Source of the DNA: DATEHQ01 sp035279525
Lineage (GTDB): Bacteria; Chloroflexota; Dormibacteria; Dormibacterales; Dormibacteraceae
Reading direction: 5' to 3'
Assembly (NCBI GenBank): GCA_035279525.1
Contig: DATEHQ010000046.1
Coordinates: forward strand, 1 to 36,697
Length of the DNA: 36,697 nt
The notes under the pieces are model-generated. The model saw only the letters and a list, made by a program, of their open reading frames with translations, was not told the origin of the DNA and searched no databases. Within the stretch, counting starts at the first letter, position 1. Each line of letters opens with the position of its first letter. Below, one piece after another: positions 7,774 to 15,101 of this stretch. The position numbers and the translations under genes are program-made.

Positions 7774-8400
7774 TGATTCCGGCGGATCCAAACGCAGGTT
7801 CGAACCCGAAAGGGGCGACGACTGGGGCGACGCCAGCCAGACGATGATCCGCGCCACGTCTGCGGGCCGGAGCGCCGGCCCTTTCACTCCTGCGATCCGC
7901 AGCATCGGGGTGTCGACCGAACCCGGGCTGACCGCGTTGACGCGGATGCCGTGGGGGCGGCCTTCTGCGGCCAGGGCCTCCGTCAGACCGGCCAGGCCGG
8001 ACTTCGCGGCCACGTAGGCGGCCATGCCGGGGAACTTCTCGGCGCCGGCCACCCCTGAAAGGCTCGACACCATGACGATCGATCCTCCCCGGCGGCGCAT
8101 CAGGCGAAAGGCCTCCCGGCTGCACAGGAACGCTCCTCGCAGGCCGGCGCCCAGCTGCAGGTCCCATTCCTCCGCGGTGAGCCGCGTGATGGGTCGCTTG
8201 ACCAGCACCGCCGCGCAGTTGACCAGGGCGTCCAGGGATTTGAAGCCGCGAAACGCGCGTACGACCTGCCTCTCATCCGAGACGTCGGTGCCTTCACGGC
8301 GGCTCAGGGACGTCACGTCCCAGCCGCGCGCCCGCAGCTCTCGCACGACCTCGCGACCGATGCCACCGGAGCCGCCGGTGACGACGGCTTTGGGCGTCAC
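7765..8400 (-). CDS. Short-chain dehydrogenase/reductase
   Basis: 211 residues from a GTG at 8400 that overlaps the upstream glycosyltransferase stop (GTGA); the open frame runs further upstream but that part is out-of-frame glycosyltransferase sequence. Features: NADP-binding TGGSGGIG at 8-15, NCAA at 61-64 (variant of NNAG), catalytic Ser in the VSSLSG segment (112-115), and Y129-x3-K133. It is shorter than many classical SDRs (about 245 residues) but complete in its motifs. Set between a pterin synthase and a glycosyltransferase, it could act as a sepiapterin-reductase-like enzyme finishing a tetrahydropterin; this is inference from context only. Confidence 0.92.
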   Translation of the reverse strand: MTPKAVVTGGSGGIGREVVRELRARGWDVTSLSRREGTDVSDERQVVRAFRGFKSLDALVNCAAVLVKRPITRLTAEEWDLQLGAGLRGAFLCSREAFRLMRRRGGSIVMVSSLSGVAGAEKFPGMAAYVAAKSGLAGLTEALAAEGRPHGIRVNAVSPGSVDTPMLRIAGVKGPALRPADVARIIVWLASPQSSPLSGSNLRLDPPESPA

Positions 8401-9425
8401 GCGGAAAGCTCCTCGAAGGCCGCCTCGTAGCGGTCGAGCGCAGCCTCCAGCCCAAGCCGCCGGCGGGCGCTCGCCCGCACCGCGCCTCGGTCGAGCGAAA
8501 GGCATCGCCGGATCGCCTCCGCCAGGCCCTTCACGTCGTCCGGCTCGGCCAACCAGCCGGTGACGCCCTCCTCCACCACCTCGGGCAGCGCACCGCGCCG
8601 GTACGCGGCCACCGGGCAGCCGGCCATCTGCGCCTCCGCCGCGACCATGCCGAAAGGCTCGTCCCACCGGACGGCGCAAACGGTCACGGCGCTGCGCGAC
8701 ATCACGCGATGCAGCTCGTCGCGCGGAAGCGAGCCGAGGTTCTCGCATTTCCCCAGGTCGACCACGTAGCCGGGATCGTAATGCGCTCCCGCGATGGTCA
8801 CGGCGAGACCCGCGGCGAGGCCCGCGGCGATGCCCTGCTCCACGCCCTTCTCCGGAGAGATCCGACCAGCGATGAGGGCGCGCATCTCCACCGGATCACG
8901 GCCGAGCGGCAGGTCGGGCACACCGTTGTAGAGCACGCGTCCCACCTCCACGCCGGCCGCTCTCCATGAGGCGAGACACGACCGGGAGACGGTGGCCAGG
9001 CTTTGCGGCGGGGCGGCCTCCACCGCTTCCACCACGGCCGGCACGAGTGGCGGCATGTGCAGCGTGTGGAGGACCGGCGCGCCGGCCTCGTGACGAAAAG
9101 CGGGTGCGTCGAACGCGTGCTGGCTGACCATGTCCGGCCGCCAGGCCCGAACGAGCTCGAACAGCGTCTCGATGGCCGAGTCCACCACGGGCGACGGAGC
9201 CGGCACCGGCCCACCGGGCATGATCAGCGCCGCTTCCGCGCCGGGCGGCACCGGGACCATGACCAGCCGGACGCCCGCCACCGCGGAACCTTGCGCGCAG
9301 AAAAGGGCAACTTCGTGCCCCCGCGAGGCGAGGCCCGAGGCCAGGTCGCTGACGAACGCCTGGGCGCCGCCGAGCTGGGCCGGGCGCAGCGGCGCGACTG
9401 GCGACGCGACGACGGCGATCCTCAC
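8397..9425 (-). CDS. GT4-type glycosyltransferase
   Basis: 342 residues, GT-B fold of the GT4 family. N-terminal domain: LGGAQAFVSDLASGL glycine loop for acceptor and donor contacts. C-terminal nucleotide-sugar domain: AGRISPEKG at about 187 and the EPFGMVAAE motif (E256...E264, E-x7-E) followed by GCPVAAYRRGALPEVV. The GTG start at 9425 is only 27 nt from the divergent methyltransferase start. It is the first gene of the unit with SDR, pterin synthase and folE, so a pterin is one candidate acceptor; GT4 enzymes also glycosylate lipids and polysaccharides, so specificity is not established. Confidence 0.93.
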   Translation of the reverse strand: MRIAVVASPVAPLRPAQLGGAQAFVSDLASGLASRGHEVALFCAQGSAVAGVRLVMVPVPPGAEAALIMPGGPVPAPSPVVDSAIETLFELVRAWRPDMVSQHAFDAPAFRHEAGAPVLHTLHMPPLVPAVVEAVEAAPPQSLATVSRSCLASWRAAGVEVGRVLYNGVPDLPLGRDPVEMRALIAGRISPEKGVEQGIAAGLAAGLAVTIAGAHYDPGYVVDLGKCENLGSLPRDELHRVMSRSAVTVCAVRWDEPFGMVAAEAQMAGCPVAAYRRGALPEVVEEGVTGWLAEPDDVKGLAEAIRRCLSLDRGAVRASARRRLGLEAALDRYEAAFEELSA

Positions 9426-9452
9426 GGCCTGTCAGTCTGAGGGTGGAAGGCG

Positions 9453-10166
9453 ATGGACTACGCCCGCGCCGTCCAGGCGGCGCCGCCCGGGTGGAGGCAC
9501 TTCGAGTACGGCGATGTCGAGCGCCTTCCGGCCGCTGTCCGCGCGCACGAGCTGGCCCTGGTCCCCGAGGACGAGCGCATCCTGCTGGCGCGCCACGACC
9601 CGGCCGCGGTCGAGCGCTTGCGCCGGGCTCTCTTCTGGACGTTCGTCTATCACCTCGAGCCTGAGCGATGGGACGCCCTGGCCGGGGTCGAGCCGATCGA
9701 GCCTGCGATCGTGGAGGCCCTGCCCAGCCGCGTGGGTCGCTCGGTCGACGTCGGCGCGGGCAGCGGCCGGCTCACGGTGCACCTCGCCGAGCGCAGCCGG
9801 GACGTGGTCGCCATCGAGCCGTCGAGCGGCCTGCGCCGCCTGATCTCCCAACGCCTGCCCGCCGTGAAGCGCGTGGCGGGCTGGGCCGAAGCCCTGCCCC
9901 TGCGCGATGGATGCTCCGACCTGACCGCGGCCTGCGGCTTGATCGGCCCTGAGCCTTCGGTCCTGGCCGAGCTGAGGCGCGTTACGGCGCGTCGCGGCCT
10001 GATCGCCCTGATCAACCCCGAATGCCCGGAGTGGTTCGAGGCGAACGGCTGGAAACGCTTCAGCGTGCCGCCTGGTGAGGTCGCGTCCCATGAAAGCTGG
10101 ATCGACGATTTCTTCGGGCCGCCGGACCCGCCGCGCGAGCTGCTGACCAGGCGCCTGGACGCTTAG
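9453..10166 (+). CDS. Class I SAM-dependent methyltransferase
   Basis: 237 residues starting at ATG 9453 behind a purine-rich GAGGGTGGAAGG. Motif I is VDVGAGSGRLT (98-108), with the acidic E122 at the end of strand 2 in VAIEPSSG, and a motif II/III region DLTAACGLIG. Together these define a Rossmann-type S-adenosylmethionine methyltransferase. The first 90 residues are a helical extension not seen in minimal enzymes and may carry acceptor specificity. The gene is single, divergent from the pterin/glycosyltransferase unit and convergent with the CBS gene (stops overlap by 3-4 nt). Substrate unknown; small-molecule methylation is a guess. Confidence 0.88.
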   Translation: MDYARAVQAAPPGWRHFEYGDVERLPAAVRAHELALVPEDERILLARHDPAAVERLRRALFWTFVYHLEPERWDALAGVEPIEPAIVEALPSRVGRSVDVGAGSGRLTVHLAERSRDVVAIEPSSGLRRLISQRLPAVKRVAGWAEALPLRDGCSDLTAACGLIGPEPSVLAELRRVTARRGLIALINPECPEWFEANGWKRFSVPPGEVASHESWIDDFFGPPDPPRELLTRRLDA

Positions 10167-10666
10167 ATCATCTTCCGAACGCAGTCGGGGCATCCCTCGG
10201 CTTCCTTCACGGCGACCTCCTTCAAGAGGACGCCGACCAGCTTTCCGTCGGACGTGGTGATGGGCGAGCTCTCGAGGCTGTGCTCGACCATGTAATCGGC
10301 CATCTCCTTGATCGCGACGTAAGGCCGAAACGTGCTGGGCCCCGGCCGCATCGCTTTCTGCGCCGTCAGGTCCGGCTCCTTCCGCAGCTCCTTCGCCCGC
10401 AGCAAGCCGAGCACCACTCGCTCGGTGTCGACGACGACCGCCACCTCCAGCCCCGTCGCACGCGCGGCGTCGCGTACGTCCGAAAGCCGATCCTCGAGGT
10501 GGCACACCGCGACGTCCTTGCGCGCCACGTCCCCCGCGCGCGGGTGCTTTGCGTTCTCCCCTTCCGTGGGCAACCCGGCCGCCATCCAGTCGAGCTTGCC
10601 GGCCTTGTACTCGTACGGGTTTCGGAAACCCATCGCCTCGAGCCGCGCCGCGGCCCTGGGAGCCAT
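10163..10666 (-). CDS. C-terminal part of rhodanese-CBS protein (after in-frame TGA)
   Basis: 167 residues counted from the ATG at 10666. The first 30 residues (PRAAARLEAMGF ... GKLDWMAAGLP) are the C-terminal end of a rhodanese domain, not the start of a protein. A pair of CBS motifs follows (GDVARKDVAVCHLEDRL ..., then AMRPGPSTFRPYVAIKEMAD ... SSPITTSDGKLVGVLL), ending with a CPDC. CBS pairs usually bind adenine nucleotides. The frame continues upstream without shift through one TGA into the N-terminal rhodanese half, so this and the next entry are best seen as one interrupted gene of about 235 codons. Confidence 0.8.
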   Translation of the reverse strand: MAPRAAARLEAMGFRNPYEYKAGKLDWMAAGLPTEGENAKHPRAGDVARKDVAVCHLEDRLSDVRDAARATGLEVAVVVDTERVVLGLLRAKELRKEPDLTAQKAMRPGPSTFRPYVAIKEMADYMVEHSLESSPITTSDGKLVGVLLKEVAVKEAEGCPDCVRKMI

Positions 10667-10669
10667 GTC

Positions 10670-10672
10670 TCA
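10670..10672 (-). other. In-frame TGA at a position suited to Cys
   Basis: Reading the minus strand in one frame: YCWDGA, TGA, DMAPRAAARLE. Rhodanese domains with this kind of loop typically have a second Cys before D[LM]xPRAA (recalled from family members, not searched). TGA differs by one base from TGC or TGT. A perfect 6-bp hairpin lies 39-53 nt downstream (10617-10631). Other genes in the window use TGA as a normal stop, so there is no general code change. Confidence 0.7.
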
Positions 10673-10870
10673 AGCCCCGTCCCAGCAGTAGACGATGATC
10701 GGCCGGTGGCGATCGATCTGGTCGGCGTCAGCCTCGAGATCGCGCAGAGGATGGCTCACGGCGCCGGGCAGATGGTCTTCCGCGTATTCCTTCGCCGGCA
10801 GCACCTCGATCAGCTGCGCGCCGTCGCGCACCATGCGCTGCAGCTGCGCGCGGTCGATCAGCGTCGCCAT
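10670..10870 (-). CDS. N-terminal part of rhodanese-like domain (ends at in-frame TGA)
   Basis: 66 residues holding the first two thirds of a rhodanese (sulfurtransferase) domain: LIEVLPAKEYAEDHLPGAVSHPL matches the domain's opening pattern of an acidic residue followed by EYxxxHxPGA, and IIVYCWDGA carries the usual active-site Cys (C62). The remainder of the fold, from DMAPRAAARLE onward, is encoded directly after the TGA in the same frame. As written, the domain would be truncated inside its active-site loop and is unlikely to fold alone. It could be a pseudogene, a selenocysteine or readthrough site, or a base error. Confidence 0.75.
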   Translation of the reverse strand: MATLIDRAQLQRMVRDGAQLIEVLPAKEYAEDHLPGAVSHPLRDLEADADQIDRHRPIIVYCWDGA

Positions 10871-10885
10871 CGTTAGCTCATCTAA

Positions 10886-11422
10886 TCACGGCCGCGCGCC
10901 GAAGCGCTTGGCCAGGTCGGCCGGCAGCGTGAGGACCGGGTCCAGCTCGCGCAGCTGCCCGCCCGCCTGCAGCGCGCGGACCACCAGTCCAGAGCAGATC
11001 TCGTGGTTCCGCCTCACGAGGCGAAGGTGCCAACCGAACAGCAGGTACAGCATGGCGCCGACGATCGCGAGGTAGCCGAAGCCCTGGCCGACCTGTCCCT
11101 CCGCGTAGGCGACGGTGCGCGACCGGCCGGCCTCTATGAAATCGGGCCCCAGCCGGATCAGGTGGTACTCGCTCTCGTGATACTTCGAAATCGGGCTGCG
11201 CACGACGCCCATGCTTTCCGCTTCGACGAGGTCGCCGTTGGGGGCGACGACCACAGCGGCGTGGCTCCAGTGCGCGAACACCACGTCGCGTCCGTGAAAC
11301 CGCCTCTTCTGCGCAAGGCTGATCAGCCGCGCTATGACGTGATGCCGGTGGGCGAGCACGAAGTCACCGGGCGTGAAGTCCTTCGCGTCCTCCCCCGGGC
11401 CGTAGCGCACGACGGTTGCCAT
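10886..11422 (-). CDS. Permuted papain-like amidase (YiiX/NlpC-P60 type)
   Basis: 178 residues. H54 in AHWSHAAVVV comes before C143 in EICSGLVVRA, the circularly permuted order of the YaeF/YiiX group of papain-fold enzymes (His first, Cys in an FCSxLV-like motif); E67 or E69 may be the third polar residue. PGDFVLAHRHHVI near the start matches the GD[IVL] entry strand. A hydrophobic stretch at about 117-132 may be a membrane-contacting helix. Family members cleave amide or ester bonds in lipids or cell-wall material; the substrate here is unknown. It lies 15 nt upstream of the rhodanese gene and probably shares its transcript. Confidence 0.85.
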   Translation of the reverse strand: MATVVRYGPGEDAKDFTPGDFVLAHRHHVIARLISLAQKRRFHGRDVVFAHWSHAAVVVAPNGDLVEAESMGVVRSPISKYHESEYHLIRLGPDFIEAGRSRTVAYAEGQVGQGFGYLAIVGAMLYLLFGWHLRLVRRNHEICSGLVVRALQAGGQLRELDPVLTLPADLAKRFGARP

Positions 11423-11453
11423 CTCGAAGTGGTAACGCGGGCCCTGAAGTGCC

Positions 11454-12485
11454 CTACCAGGTTCGGGTGACTTTGTTGAGCGCCCTCGGGCGGTCGGGAT
11501 CGATGTTGCGGGCGACCGCGACCCTGTGTGAGAGCAGCTGGCCCAGCACCGCGAGCGTGATCGGCGTGAGCTCCTCGGGCAGGCCGGACTGCAGCGCCAC
11601 CGTAAAGGGGTCGGGCCCGTCCCCCGGCACGCCGTCGAAAAGCCCCATCACTCTGCAGCCGAGGTCGGTCAGCTTCCGGCCCACGCTGTCGATCGCGGCG
11701 GCCACCGGGCCCCCGGCCTCGACCAGGACGACTGGCAGTCCGGGCTCGACGACCGCGATCGGACCGTGCTCGAAGTCCGCGACCGACCATGCGCGCGCCA
11801 GGACGTAGCTCGTCTCCGTCAGCTTCAGCGCAATCTCTTCGGCGGTCGAGAAGTTGAAGCCCCGCCCGAGCACGACCGCACGCGGCCCCAGCAGCGGCGC
11901 GACCAGTGGCTCGAGCTCGCCGTCCTTTTCCAGCGCTTGCGCGACGGCGCCGGGGACCCGGGAGAGGGCGGCGTGAAAATCGGGATCAGGGTCGACCGCC
12001 TGCGAGACGAGCGCCAGCGCGAGGACGCTCGCGGTGTACGTCTTCGAAGCGGGCACGCTGTTCTCGGGACCGGCCTCCAGCGAAAGCACGAGCTCGGCTG
12101 CCGCGGCAAGCCGCGATGAGGCGTCGTTCGTGATCGCCAGGGTGAGCGATCCCTGCCTCCTCCCCTCCTCGACCACGGCGATCACGTCGGGTGAGGCACC
12201 CGACTGCGAGATGCCTATCACGCACTGGCCGGCGAGGATCGGCGGGTGCGAGTAATGCGTGAAAAGGGAGGGCGCGGCGAGCGCAACCAGCGAGTGGTTG
12301 CGAGTGCCGAAAAGGTACTTGGCATAAAGCGCGGCGTGGTCGGAGCTGCCCCTTGCCGCGATGAGGAAACCTCGCGGACCCATTTCACGGATGCGCGACC
12401 CGATCGCCTCCAGGTCGCGGCCCCGCTCGAGCATCCGGGACAGCACCCGCGGCTGCTCGGCGATCTCATCGCGGAAGCGGCTCAC
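11454..12485 (-). CDS. SIS-domain protein, NagB-II/GlmS isomerase-like
   Basis: 343 residues from GTG 12485, which overlaps the exporter stop (GTGA); the open frame extends far upstream but only as antisense to the exporter. Two sugar isomerase (SIS) domains are present: RGSSDHAALYAKYLFG and ISQSGASPDVIAVVEEGRRQ in the first, LGRGFNFSTAEEIALKLTET and DFEHGPIAVV in the second, plus SKTYTASVLAL between. This is the layout of the C-terminal half of GlmS without the glutaminase, as in NagB-II glucosamine-6-phosphate deaminases or AgaS-like enzymes. It could complete the murQ-nagA route at the other end of the window (GlcN-6-P to fructose-6-P and ammonia). Confidence 0.9.
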   Translation of the reverse strand: MSRFRDEIAEQPRVLSRMLERGRDLEAIGSRIREMGPRGFLIAARGSSDHAALYAKYLFGTRNHSLVALAAPSLFTHYSHPPILAGQCVIGISQSGASPDVIAVVEEGRRQGSLTLAITNDASSRLAAAAELVLSLEAGPENSVPASKTYTASVLALALVSQAVDPDPDFHAALSRVPGAVAQALEKDGELEPLVAPLLGPRAVVLGRGFNFSTAEEIALKLTETSYVLARAWSVADFEHGPIAVVEPGLPVVLVEAGGPVAAAIDSVGRKLTDLGCRVMGLFDGVPGDGPDPFTVALQSGLPEELTPITLAVLGQLLSHRVAVARNIDPDRPRALNKVTRTW

Positions 12486-14053
12486 GTCGCCGCGGCTGGG
12501 GCCGCTTCGGCCGGCTCCTTCTTCTGAGCAGCCGCGTTGCGGATGCCTATCGCGTTGACCAACGCTCCAGTCAGCAGCAGGGCCGCCCCGATGAGCATCG
12601 CGATCTGGAACGAGGACGTCGAGGCGTCGCGCACGACGCCGACGAGGGTTGGGTCCGGCGGCGTGTTCAGCGGGCTCACGCGGTTGCGGAAGGTAGTGGA
12701 CGAGACGTCGACACCCGTCAGCCGAGATGCCAGCTGCGCGTAGAAGTTGGCGGTGAGGAAGATGAAGATCAGCGCTCCGGCGAGCTGCGGCCCGACGCGC
12801 GAGATCGCGTTGTTGATGGCCGAGCCAAGGCCCGAGTTGCGCGCCGGCACAGACGTCATCAGGGCCGTCGTGAGCGGGGCCACCAGCATGCAGATCCCAA
12901 GGCCGAACAGGATCGAGCCCGGCAGGAAATCGGTGGCCCACGAAAGCGACGGAATGTAGCTGCTCGGGTCTCCGGGCTTGAGCTTCCACGGCACGCTGTT
13001 CGCCGGGACGCGCGCGATCCACAGCAGGCCGAGCGCCATGATCACCGGTCCCACGGCCATGAACCAACGCGGGCCGTACTTCGCGGACAGCGCGCCGAAT
13101 CGAGGCGACAGGAAGATCAGGAACAGCGAGCCCGGAATGCCGGCGGCGCCGGCCGCGGCGGCGGTGTAACCGAGCGTGCCCTGCTGGAACAGCGCTATGT
13201 AATAAAAGGTCACGTACAGAGCGCCGTAGATCAGGAGCGTGGACAGGTTCGTCACGGCGAAGTTGCGTGATCGAAACAGCCCGAGCGGGATCAGCGGATG
13301 CTGGGATCGCATCATCCAGAGCGGCAGGCCGACGAGTGCCACGACCCCGACCCCGATGGCGACGAAGCCGGCCGGGTCGCGCCACTCCCTCTGCTGGCCG
13401 TAGATCGTGCCGAAGGCGAGCCCGCCCACGGCCAGCGCGACGATGCCTGCGCCGATCCAGTCGAAGTGCGGCGACGCCTCCTCGTTACGGCTCTCGCCGA
13501 CATGCGTCCATGTCGCCCACGCGGCGACCGCGATGAGGGGCACGTTGATCAGGAACGCCACCCGCCACGAGATCGTGTCGACGAGAAGGCCGCCGACGAG
13601 CGGGCCGAGAATCGTGGTCAGCCCGGACGCCCCGGCCCACAACCCGAAGGCGCGACCCTGCTCCTCACCCGAGAAGTTGGTCGTGATCAGAGCGAGCGAA
13701 CCGGGCACGAGCATCGCCCCCGCCGCGCCCTGGAGCACACGGAACAGGACGAGCAGCTCCATGGTGGGAGCGAGGCCGCACAAGACGGACGTGGCGCCGA
13801 AGCCGAGCAGGCCGACGAGGAACATCCGCTTGCGGCCGTAGTAGTCGTTGAGGGCGCCCGCGAGGATCAGCAGGGCGGACAGCGTCAGGAGGTAGGCGTT
13901 GTAGACGTACGACTGGCCCTCCAGGACGCCGAGGAACGTGCGCGGAAGGTCGCGGCCGATCCGCGGCAGCGCCACGTTGACGACCGTCGAGTCCAGGAAG
14001 ACGATGCCCGAGCCGAGCACCGCCGCGACGAGGATCCAGCGCTTCTTGCTCAC
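12482..14053 (-). CDS. MFS transporter, DHA2 (EmrB/QacA) drug:proton antiporter type
   Basis: 523 residues from GTG 14053, with AGGTGAG close upstream; the longer open frame upstream is not supported. The size fits a 14-helix DHA2 exporter. LDSTVVNVALPRIG (20-33) is the DHA2 motif D1, GALNDYYGRKRMF (66-78) is motif A, and GLTTILGPLVGGLLVDTISW is motif C, typical of antiporters. The C-terminus is an Ala/Lys/Glu-rich tail. It lies directly upstream of the SIS gene with a GTGA overlap, an unusual pairing; whether it exports a sugar-derived compound or drugs cannot be told. Confidence 0.93.
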   Translation of the reverse strand: MSKKRWILVAAVLGSGIVFLDSTVVNVALPRIGRDLPRTFLGVLEGQSYVYNAYLLTLSALLILAGALNDYYGRKRMFLVGLLGFGATSVLCGLAPTMELLVLFRVLQGAAGAMLVPGSLALITTNFSGEEQGRAFGLWAGASGLTTILGPLVGGLLVDTISWRVAFLINVPLIAVAAWATWTHVGESRNEEASPHFDWIGAGIVALAVGGLAFGTIYGQQREWRDPAGFVAIGVGVVALVGLPLWMMRSQHPLIPLGLFRSRNFAVTNLSTLLIYGALYVTFYYIALFQQGTLGYTAAAAGAAGIPGSLFLIFLSPRFGALSAKYGPRWFMAVGPVIMALGLLWIARVPANSVPWKLKPGDPSSYIPSLSWATDFLPGSILFGLGICMLVAPLTTALMTSVPARNSGLGSAINNAISRVGPQLAGALIFIFLTANFYAQLASRLTGVDVSSTTFRNRVSPLNTPPDPTLVGVVRDASTSSFQIAMLIGAALLLTGALVNAIGIRNAAAQKKEPAEAAPAAAT

Positions 14054-14093
14054 TCTCTCACCTGATGCAACCGGCCGGCCAATATTCTCCTTG

Positions 14094-14489
14094 TCAGAAG
14101 TCCCGACGGCCCATGAAATGTTCCAGCACGCCCGGCCGTGCCAGCTCATACATGGCCAGGCGATGGCCGCGCGGTGTCACTAACGAGGAGCATGGGCCCA
14201 TCGGGATCTCGAGCCGCCGCTCGCCCTTCAAGCCCTTTCTCTTCAGATCGGCGACCGCTTTGCGCAGGTTGTCGACGCGGTAGATGTAGACCGGCCGGTC
14301 CCCATCCAGGTGGTCGGTCAGCAGGATGTGTGGCGGCCCGGGGGTCAGCTCGACCATGGCGACCCTTGCGCCCATGCCTTCGACGGCAAACGCGAGGCGA
14401 CCGCCGAGGACGTCGGTGTAGTAGCGCGCGTCCGCCACCACGTCGGTGCTTGGCGTGTAGAGGTAGTCGAGCTGCGCGAGATGGTTCAG
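14094..14489 (-). CDS. VOC (glyoxalase/bleomycin resistance fold) protein, probable CTG start
   Basis: A single vicinal-oxygen-chelate domain: DARYYTDVLGGRLAFAV, PGPPHILLTDH, PVYIYRVDNLRKAVADL, SLVTPRGHRLAMYEL. The first canonical start (GTG 14441) would remove QLDYLYTPSTDVV, the expected first beta strand. Reading upstream in frame reaches a CTG at 14489 that overlaps the upstream gene's TGA as CTGA, just like the ATGA and GTGA junctions elsewhere in the window; a stop closes the frame a few codons further up. CTG is therefore the likely start (131 residues), with GTG 14441 (115 residues) as fallback. Ligand unknown. Confidence 0.8.
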   Translation of the reverse strand: MNHLAQLDYLYTPSTDVVADARYYTDVLGGRLAFAVEGMGARVAMVELTPGPPHILLTDHLDGDRPVYIYRVDNLRKAVADLKRKGLKGERRLEIPMGPCSSLVTPRGHRLAMYELARPGVLEHFMGRRDF

Positions 14490-14998
14490 GAAGAGCTCTT
14501 CGAGATCCCGAAGAAGCAGCCGAGGTGCTCGCCATCACGCATCGTCAGGTAGGCAAGACCGAGCCACAGGCCCGGTGCGACCTCGCGCACCTCGTCCTTG
14601 ACCTTGCGGACGAGTGGCGGGTTGCCGTCGTGGCTGTAGTCGAGGTGCACCGCCTCGAAATCTCCCGCATGCGACCGCCCCACGTAGGTGTGGAAGCGGA
14701 ACCAGGTCACTCGCTCGCCGAGCAGCCGGTTGACGCCATGACCGTGGTCGGCCGTCTCGTGCTCGAAGGTCTTGCCCTGCCACGGGAAGAGCGGCGATCG
14801 CGAGAACCTGTCGAGGAGCGCGCGGACGTGTGGCTTCTGCAGCCTGGGGACCGCCAGCATCCGTCCGGTCAGCTTGCCATCGAGGTCCTCGAGGCGGGGC
14901 GTGCGCGCCTGGCGGTACAGGGCCATCAGCTCGTCGGGTCCGGTCGCGGCCAGGTCGTCGAGGGTCGTCGCCGAGGGCCGTTTCTCCGTCGCGGGCAT
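14486..14998 (-). CDS. Conserved hypothetical protein
   Basis: 170 residues from ATG 14998; an upstream start at 15055 would encroach on the divergent promoter region. No domain recognised with confidence. Visible features: a helical start (DDLAATGPDELMALYRQA), LDGKLTGRMLAVP, FPWQGKTFEHE, VTWFRFHTYVG, and a C-terminal block HLDYSHDGNPPLVRKVKDE then GLWLGLAYL. The alternating strand pattern with short turns suggests a compact beta-rich or lipocalin-like fold, which is only a guess. The stop overlaps the CTG of the VOC gene, and the gene probably leads the transcript that continues into the exporter. Confidence 0.75.
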   Translation of the reverse strand: MPATEKRPSATTLDDLAATGPDELMALYRQARTPRLEDLDGKLTGRMLAVPRLQKPHVRALLDRFSRSPLFPWQGKTFEHETADHGHGVNRLLGERVTWFRFHTYVGRSHAGDFEAVHLDYSHDGNPPLVRKVKDEVREVAPGLWLGLAYLTMRDGEHLGCFFGISKSSS

Positions 14999-15101
14999 GG
15001 CCACCAAGATATGCCTCGAGGCCCGAGCGCGGGAGCCCTGGCAAAACGAGCGCATTTCGACGACGGAAGTCGGTCGCTCTGCCTCGGCGTTCTCGTTTCA
15101 G

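Noticed and set aside
8401..8748. N-terminal extension of the short-chain reductase
   Set aside because: The extra residues are out-of-frame glycosyltransferase sequence; the Rossmann strand begins directly after the GTG at 8400.
10617..10631. GGGTTT-CGG-AAACCC hairpin as a selenocysteine insertion element
   Set aside because: It starts 39 nt after the TGA, farther than the usual bacterial position, has a 3-nt loop without the expected conserved G-rich apical loop, and partly follows from the coding sequence. It is not enough to claim recoding.
12486..13385. N-terminal extension of the SIS protein by 300 codons
   Set aside because: The extension is antisense-like, Arg-rich translation of exporter sequence in another frame; the SIS fold starts at the GTG overlapping the exporter stop.
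14999..15101. A further gene or long leader between the hypothetical gene and the EEP gene
   Set aside because: About 100 nt without a convincing start plus ribosome-binding site; most simply a divergent promoter region.
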